From the NCBI GenBank assembly GCA_037892935.1, contig JAYXKI010000010.1, forward strand, positions 496,001 to 560,000: DNA of 64,000 nt, written 5' to 3'. This document shows positions 58,129-64,000 of this stretch, piece by piece. The notes under the pieces are model-generated. The model was not told the DNA's origin. It ran no database searches and worked only from the letters and a program-made list of their open reading frames with translations. Positions within the stretch are counted from its first letter, which is position 1, and each line of letters starts with the position of its first letter. Source of the stretch: Phlebopus portentosus (taxonomy: Eukaryota > Basidiomycota > Agaricomycetes > Boletales > Boletinellaceae). A program made the position numbers and the translations under genes.

Positions 58129-60041
58129 ATGCTTGATCAGAATCTATTCACGCTGAATGTTACGCCGCGGGAGGACTCGCCGCTCGTCCTTGAGCTGATC
58201 GATCCTCAGGGTACTGTGTATTATCGGAAGGAACGGATACAAGCTCTGGGTGGTCCTTATGAGTTCAAGGTCATAGGTGAGCAGCTGTCCATTTTGGCTC
58301 ATTTTAATCGGCGTATAAACGGATTTGTTCTTGCAAGACCCGCTTTCTGAATCTCTTCTTGCGACGGTCACCGCTCCGAGCGCGTCGAGCAAGCATAAGA
58401 CGATCGAGCTTCATCACCCTTCTGTGCCTGTAGAGCTCAAGTACACAGGAACTTTGTACGTCTTAAGATCGAAACGTCAAGCCCGTCTTACTTAATTGCC
58501 CACAGCTCCTTCCGCTGGACATTCAAATGGGAAGAGTGCGCGCATCCGATGCTCACCGCTAAATTACGCGTTCATTGATCATTCTGATCACAGACATGAA
58601 TTCGAGTGGAAACGCGAAGAATGCTTCCTCATTCGTAAACCCGATCCGCCAGTCCTTGTGGCTATCACAAAAGAACCTCCTGGCAAGATAAAAACTAAAG
58701 TAGTCCAGATACTGGATTACAATCTCAAAAGGTACGCAGCATCCTTACCGTCCATGACATTTACCTTCGATTTGATCCCGGTGAATATACAGATTCGATA
58801 TCGACGATCGTAAAGGACTCGAAATCGTCATCTTGTCTGCTTTGCTTTCCTTCCAAGATTACTCGGACGAGGTACACGCGAATACGCCCCCGCTCCTGGG
58901 AGCACCCGTCGCGAAAGCGCCGAAGAGTCCCGAAGAGCCGCCACCGCCAGAGGTCCCTCCGAAACCGAAGAAAACTGGTGCTGAGAAGATTGCGGAGATG
59001 CAGACAGGCGTACTCGGAGAAGTGAGAGTTGAGGAGGACGGTCCGGTGGAGGATTACGCACAGTACTGTGCGAATCTGCTTGAGGTGAGAATGTGCTTTT
59101 CATTTACCCAATGTATAACCCTTAACATCTGTTTTATTTTCTAGGGTGACAATATGTTGTTCGTAGTCTTACATTCGGCCTCTTCCGACACCGTTTCCAG
59201 AGTGCTCGAGGTTGCCCACCAAACGAAGCGCATTCGTCACAAAGCCGGGTTGGATGATGAGGGCGAGCTTTATCAATATGTTCAGTACGACATGCATGAT
59301 TCGAGCCTTTCAGGAAAGAAAGGACCTCGTATTATCCATCTTGACGATGATGCAGATGTGAAGAACAAATACAAGCCACCGGAAAGCCTTACGGTACACT
59401 TGAGCAAGATTCCGTTGCCAGAGCTCCAGCCAAAGGCGAAAGTTCAAGGGAAAGGGAGGGAAGGGGAGACAGATGTCTCAAGTGAGGAGGATCGGAAGAA
59501 GTCTAAATCCTCAAAGGCGAAAGGAAAAGACGCGAAGGAAAAGCAGGAGAGCGACAAGGAACGAAGACGGCGGGAAAAGGAAAGAGAAAAGGAGTTACAA
59601 AAGAGGGAGAAAGGGATTAAGAAGGAGAAGGGTAAAGATAAGGGCAAGACTCGTGCGCGTTCTCTAGATCGTGACGATAGAGCAGCGAGTAATCGTCTGG
59701 CAAAGCCAGCTCTCAGTAACCACGTCGCAGCACACCGAATCCATCCCAACCAGCCCTCTCCCTCACCTTCACAACTCAACAACCCAGCTATCTACGCCGC
59801 ACCGGTACCTCGACCTCCCCCTATGCCGACGCTGATGCCTCCTCCCGCTTCGAACCCGTATCCACCTTACCCGGGACATCAGCGTGTCACGTCGTCGCCT
59901 GGTCCGCCCCCTATGATGTACCCTCAAAGATCTGTTTCCGCGTATGGCCCATACCCTGGTCCCCCGCCACAGCAGCAACAGAGAGCGCAGACTCCAAGTT
60001 CGATGGTCAATGGACTTCTGGACAAGCTTAGAGCCTGGTAA
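58129..60041 (+). CDS. Conserved basidiomycete protein, tubby-like N-domain, Lys-rich middle
   Basis: Multi-exon gene starting MLDQNLFTLNVTPREDSPLV. The first ~200 residues are compact and beta-rich in look: LELIDPQGTVYYRKERIQAL, TIELHHPSVPVELKYTG, FRWTFKWEEHEFEWKREECF, LIRKPDPPVLVAITKEPPG, DRKGLEIVILSALLSFQDYS. This alternation resembles tubby-C-terminal-like/scramblase folds seen in many fungal proteins, but I assign this only tentatively. A second ordered patch (GDNMLFVVLHSASSDTVSRV, IIHLDDDADVKNKY) follows, then a strongly basic Lys/Glu/Arg coiled segment (EKERELQKREKGIKKEKGKD-like) and a Pro-rich tail ending SSMVNGLLDKLRAW. Function unknown. The long plus-strand exon 59154-60041 is well supported. 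Confidence 0.75.
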
Positions 60042-63000
60042 ACAATCTTGGTTCTGGAACCATTCACTATTCTGTCCTTACTCACAGACGTCAAACCATT
60101 TTTTACTTATACTCTCACCAATCTGGATAAGGTAGACACGACTACTCTGGACGGAATTGTGTGCATGAATGTTTGTACTATTCAAATCATGTGGATACAT
60201 GGACAAAAGCAATTGTTCCGGTACCGTCAGCTTTGCCGAGGTCCGTCCGGCTGAGAAATCCCAGAAAGGAAATCGACAAGGGAGCTTATTGAACTAGCGT
60301 GCGTGACGAAAAGAACAACTTAGCTTTGTCTTATCTCCATGCAAGCTTCGTCTAAGTTTAGCATCTAGTTTATATCTGCCGAATAACCTCCCATTGCACT
60401 TTCTCCCTATTTTTGGACTCACGGGATCAGATTTGTGTAGCCTAGGTAGCTAAGCTCTGGGAAAAAGGGCGCCAGAACTTGCAATTTCTGAAACACCCTC
60501 CGGGCCCTCCATACTTCATCGCTGTTCGTCTCTTCATACATCTGTTCGTTCCTAAGTGCAGGCGCTTCTGCGACTCGGAGGGAGGCCGTTTCTTGGTATC
60601 ACGACGAGCAAAGAAATAGTTGCAATGATCTTTCACAAGCTTCATCTGATGCTCGCATTCATTGGGAGGAAGATGCTGCGGGTGATGCACAGCGTCATCG
60701 CCGCTCCTTGGTCTGATGCTCAGGCTGCTGCTGTCATTGCGTTTGAAATTAGACAATGGAACTAGGCTGAATCATTTGGACCTTCTGGTCATTACATTCT
60801 CTCTGCGTAGGATTTCTGGGAGACGAGACGCGGGAGTACAATATTGATATGACGTAGTATATACCGACTGCAAGGCGTACAACAAGCTCACTTCTTGATC
60901 TCTAGCTGTGTTATCGATGTCTGCGATCTCCCACCTAGGTGACTGCACTGTAACCGGTGCTGGTGTACTGCCTACTACTCTTTCACATCGTTGCGCAGTC
61001 TGAACTTTCCATCCGTGGCGCCGGCGAACGTTCGGTAACATCCAGAACAATCTGTTATGTTGATTTCACTCTTCTCCACTGCACTTCACGCACGTGTCAG
61101 CACTTTTCGCGTCAGACGTGTTTCTCTCGGGTTGGCGCCACCGTCGCGGCGTCAGCCACACTCAAGAATCAGAATCAAAATCAAAATCAAACAAGTACAA
61201 GAGGAAAAACGCACTGTAGCGTTGGATCATGTATCCCGGCCGACCGGGGTATGCAGTACACGCAACTGAACTCTGCAAGGAGCTTCGCAACTTCCATGCC
61301 CCTGCATCACGCCTTCTAATCACCCGAGAAGCCATGGATAAACTACTCAGCTGGGTATCTCATCACGCGAGCAAAGTCCGCACAAATCAGTTCATCAAAC
61401 TGAATCAGCCTGGCTCGCATGGAATCCATGCTTCCATGGCGCTTCTTGGTCCCCCTTGGGAATACCTAAACTATGAGTCTAGTGATGATCAATACCTGAC
61501 TGGGCTGAGTAGAGCTTAAATGACGATTTTTCGGATGCACTACATAGGCTTTTGATGATGTACCAGATGAGATGTACAAAGATGCTTCTTCTCTCGTTTC
61601 TCTCAAAGAGCTTATGTGAAGATTCAAAAGATTGCGAAGCCCGACGGTCCTCCGAGACGGAAGGTTTCCCGCCTTCTCTGGGCATGGAACTGCGGGAGTA
61701 TCAGTGAAGATATCATCCCGACTTGAAACCCAGCTGTAACTTCTTCGGCTTGGTCTCCGACATCCCGTACATGATATATGTAAGGAATCCCTTTTTTAGA
61801 CCTTCGACTGCGGGTAAACTAGATATTAGATGTTGACGGGATTTCGACTTTTAATATACCTTGTTATCTTGCTTGCCTTCTTCCGGATTGTGGGGTTAGA
61901 TTCCATTTTTATTTATTTAAATGAACGCCTCAAGTGAGTTTGATACCCCTTTCAAATTTGTCCATCTCTGAATTGATATAGCCTCCCCTTTCGTAAGAAT
62001 GCATCGTGGTACTGTACATACTACATACTGTGCATCGGGTCGTCTCGTCACGTCTCTAACCCAACGCCGAATGGTAATCATGTCATATACCGTAGAGATA
62101 CAGGACTTTGTGGTTCCCAGCAGATATCATCCCGAGTTGAGGCCCGATCTCAACTGGTCAAGAAAGCGCGTTTAGTAAGAACTCGTATGTATACAAATTC
62201 TTTCTTTGGGCTTCGAAGAGACGTGATATGAGCGCGAGAGCGCTAGAGTGCACGAGTTGTCACTGACACTGGCGCATGATGTGTTAGTATGATGTATGTA
62301 TCTGCACAAACAAATTCGGAGACAAGACATTCCCTTCCTGTTGAATTTAGTATGAGTGTATTTCAGATGCCAGTGCAAATGGCTGCTTTGCTGTACAGTA
62401 GTTCTGCCTGTACATTTGATAACCGGACATGCTCCTATCGTTTTGTAGGAGGATTCCACGACGTTCATATGCCCGGCATTACACATAGATGTCGTGCGTC
62501 ATGATTGATTTTGATATCCAGTGTTCCAACGAGGATAGCTTCTGCAGATCACCATGGACTGTAAGGTAAGGCGCCAATTCTTGAGGGAATCAAGTATCCC
62601 ATTCTGTTTATAAGCATGTCTGACCTGTAGACTCTTGAGAATGTACACGGTGAAGGAGATATGGAACAGTACAGTACACAAATTGTACATACAATTGATG
62701 GAAAACCTCGAGAAAGAAAATGACCCAGCTGAGGAAAGGTGTAGCGAGTTGGACGTTTGTGACAAGATACCGGAAAAGGAAGAAGATATGCGAGTGTGAA
62801 AAAAAAGTCCACAGAAAAGGTAGAAGAAAAATGGCGAACGAATGAGGTGAGACCGTGTGACGCATTGGAAAACGACTAGGCTCAGAGGTAAGTCAAGAAA
62901 TTACAATGCATTCTAGCAAGAACGAAACGAGGCGCTAGAACCAGAGCAGTGGACAAGTCATGGGTAGATAGGCATTAAACCGTGTAATCAAGTAGAACGA

Positions 63001-63096
63001 AGAGCTATAACTCTGTAACGCGGGATTATTGGCGGAAGCCAGGAGAGGGGGAAGACTAGAATATAGCAGAAGCATCAGTTCTCGGTTCGCAGTAGT
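60042..63096. other. 3-kb region without a recognised gene
   Basis: The only protein-like piece is on the plus strand at about 61229-61519: APASRLLITREAMDKLLSWV, then QFIKLNQPGSHGIHASMALL and GPPWEYLNYESSDDQYL. It reads like a real exon or a gene remnant, but I cannot name it or connect further exons. A minus-strand frame at 60442-60756 has no motifs. The rest, including 62500-62870, shows only shadow frames. Confidence 0.35.
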
Positions 63097-64000
63097 TCAG
63101 GCAGCACAAGAAACCTCGAACAGGCTTCGCCAGCTGTCGCTGCGACTATCCGTCTCAAGGTTCTCATCACGCATGTCAATGAAACTCGGCCCATCAATAG
63201 GAACCAAATCAAGACGCAGTTCGAGACGAGCAGGTTTCTTCTGCCGGTGACGCCCTGCTCGGGATTTTTGGTGATGATGATGATGATGACCATGATGGTG
63301 ACCGCAAGACTCGTGCTGCACAAGAGTATGTGGGTTGCTACTCCCGAAGTCAGAGACGGTGCGTAAACGGATGTAAGTCTCGCGATTGGAATTTGAAACT
63401 AGGGGGCCCAGTGGATGCTGTGGCGATTTTGAAGAACGCGATGAAGCTTGAACTTCAGAATGCGGTCCTGAGCGAGTAGAAGACGATGTGGACGCCGACG
63501 TAGAAGCGTCCAGTGGATGCAAGTGCGCCGGAGATCGGGCGACAATCGAAGCGTGTTTTGATGGGAATGGAACAGGAGCAAGAGAAATATCGCCTCCTCT
63601 TTGATCTTTCTGGCGAGGCGACCGAGGACTGTAGGAACGTTTCGAGCGCTTAGGTTTTCGCGGCGCACTGTCATCCGACTGAGGCGAATCCAATTGTGGC
63701 TGAGCCAACCTGTCAAGACCGAAGATCTTGTCGACTTCGACGTCGATGTCTCCATCTACTTCACCACCGAAAAGGACACCCCAAGCACTCTGGCGAGGCG
63801 TCAGGTTGTACCAAGGCTGACCATTGATGGACACGGAAAGACCACGGCTCCTCAACTGGTCACTTTTACTTGACTGTCGTGACTGACCCTCGTTCTCGCC
63901 CGCTAGATCCTCAACAATAACGTTCATGCCATGGACTGCAGGCGCAGGACCAGCAACTTCTTCTTCTTCTTCGTCGTCAGATAGGTGCATAAAGTTCTGC
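63097..64000 (-). CDS. Ser-rich protein with poly-His tract, 5' end outside window
   Basis: C-terminal part of a gene that begins beyond the right edge; the frame is open through the last base (ELYAPI is another frame; the gene frame reads QNF before MHLSDDEEEEE). At least 300 residues are visible: an acidic stretch, SVSINGQPWYNLTPRQSAWG and VLFGGEVDGDIDVEVDKIFG (a conserved-looking ordered patch), a basic KPKRSKRSYSPRSPRQ segment (possible NLS), Ser-rich linkers, CGHHHGHHHHHHQKSRAG, and a final ordered tail LELRLDLVPIDGPSFIDMRD ending SLFEVSCAA. Family not recognised. Stop at 63097-63099. Confidence 0.7.
   Translation of the reverse strand, partial: QNFMHLSDDEEEEEVAGPAPAVHGMNVIVEDLAGENEGQSRQSSKSDQLRSRGLSVSINGQPWYNLTPRQSAWGVLFGGEVDGDIDVEVDKIFGLDRLAQPQLDSPQSDDSAPRKPKRSKRSYSPRSPRQKDQRGGDISLAPVPFPSKHASIVARSPAHLHPLDASTSASTSSSTRSGPHSEVQASSRSSKSPQHPLGPLVSNSNRETYIRLRTVSDFGSSNPHTLVQHESCGHHHGHHHHHHQKSRAGRHRQKKPARLELRLDLVPIDGPSFIDMRDENLETDSRSDSWRSLFEVSCAA

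Overview
The window is nuclear DNA of a filamentous basidiomycete, most likely an Agaricomycete (mushroom or wood-decay type). The evidence is dense, multi-exon protein genes with introns of about 45-70 bp (GT-AG, often GTAAGT/GTGAGT), very short exons, a secreted four-motif laccase, and a sesquiterpene synthase of the mushroom type. Gene products were read by splicing exons by eye, so family names rest on recognised motifs and not on a database search.

Layout. 0.4-2.6 kb (-): hexose transporter/sensor-like MFS protein, apparently with a 2-nt microexon. 2.6-9.7 kb: gene-poor stretch holding two nested TA-flanked inverted-repeat transposons (6.48-8.06 kb). 9.75-10.86 kb (-): two-finger zinc protein with a basic tail. 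12.5-14.7 kb (+): 14-exon MFS transporter. 15.4-16.0 kb: foldback MITE lying 60 bp upstream of a Clr2-type heterochromatin gene (16.0-18.8 kb). 19.4-20.1 kb: small membrane protein. 20.5-21.8 kb (-): mitochondrial phosphate carrier. 22.2-23.15 kb (-): kinetochore Nnf1, divergent from RPL37 (23.7-24.55 kb). 25.9-27.6 kb (+): proline/serine-rich protein with an RVSF (PP1-docking-like) motif. 28.7-30.2 kb (+): SAICAR synthase (ADE1), convergent with a TMEM170-family membrane protein (30.8-32.2 kb, -). 32.9-33.7 kb (+): low-complexity protein. 36.6-37.3 kb (-): His-rich protein.

The 38-51 kb part is accessory in character: a sesquiterpene synthase with an apparent single-base frameshift (38.3-39.6 kb, -), a laccase (42.6-45.1 kb, +) and an OPT-family oligopeptide transporter (47.1-51.2 kb, -), separated by long stretches with no recognisable gene. 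After it come housekeeping genes again: APN2 with two PCNA-interaction boxes and a GRF finger (52.8-55.1 kb, -), sharing a 204-bp divergent promoter with the mitochondrial ribosomal GTPase DAP3/mS29 (55.3-57.2 kb, +); a TTA-flanked Harbinger-like MITE (57.4-57.9 kb); a basidiomycete protein with a lysine-rich middle (58.1-60.0 kb); and a gene running off the right edge (63.1-64.0 kb, -).

I found no CRISPR array, no rRNA, no convincing tRNA and no clear multi-gene novel system. The most unusual items are the 2-nt exon, the self-nested transposon pair, the terpene synthase frameshift and the duplicated PIP boxes of Apn2.
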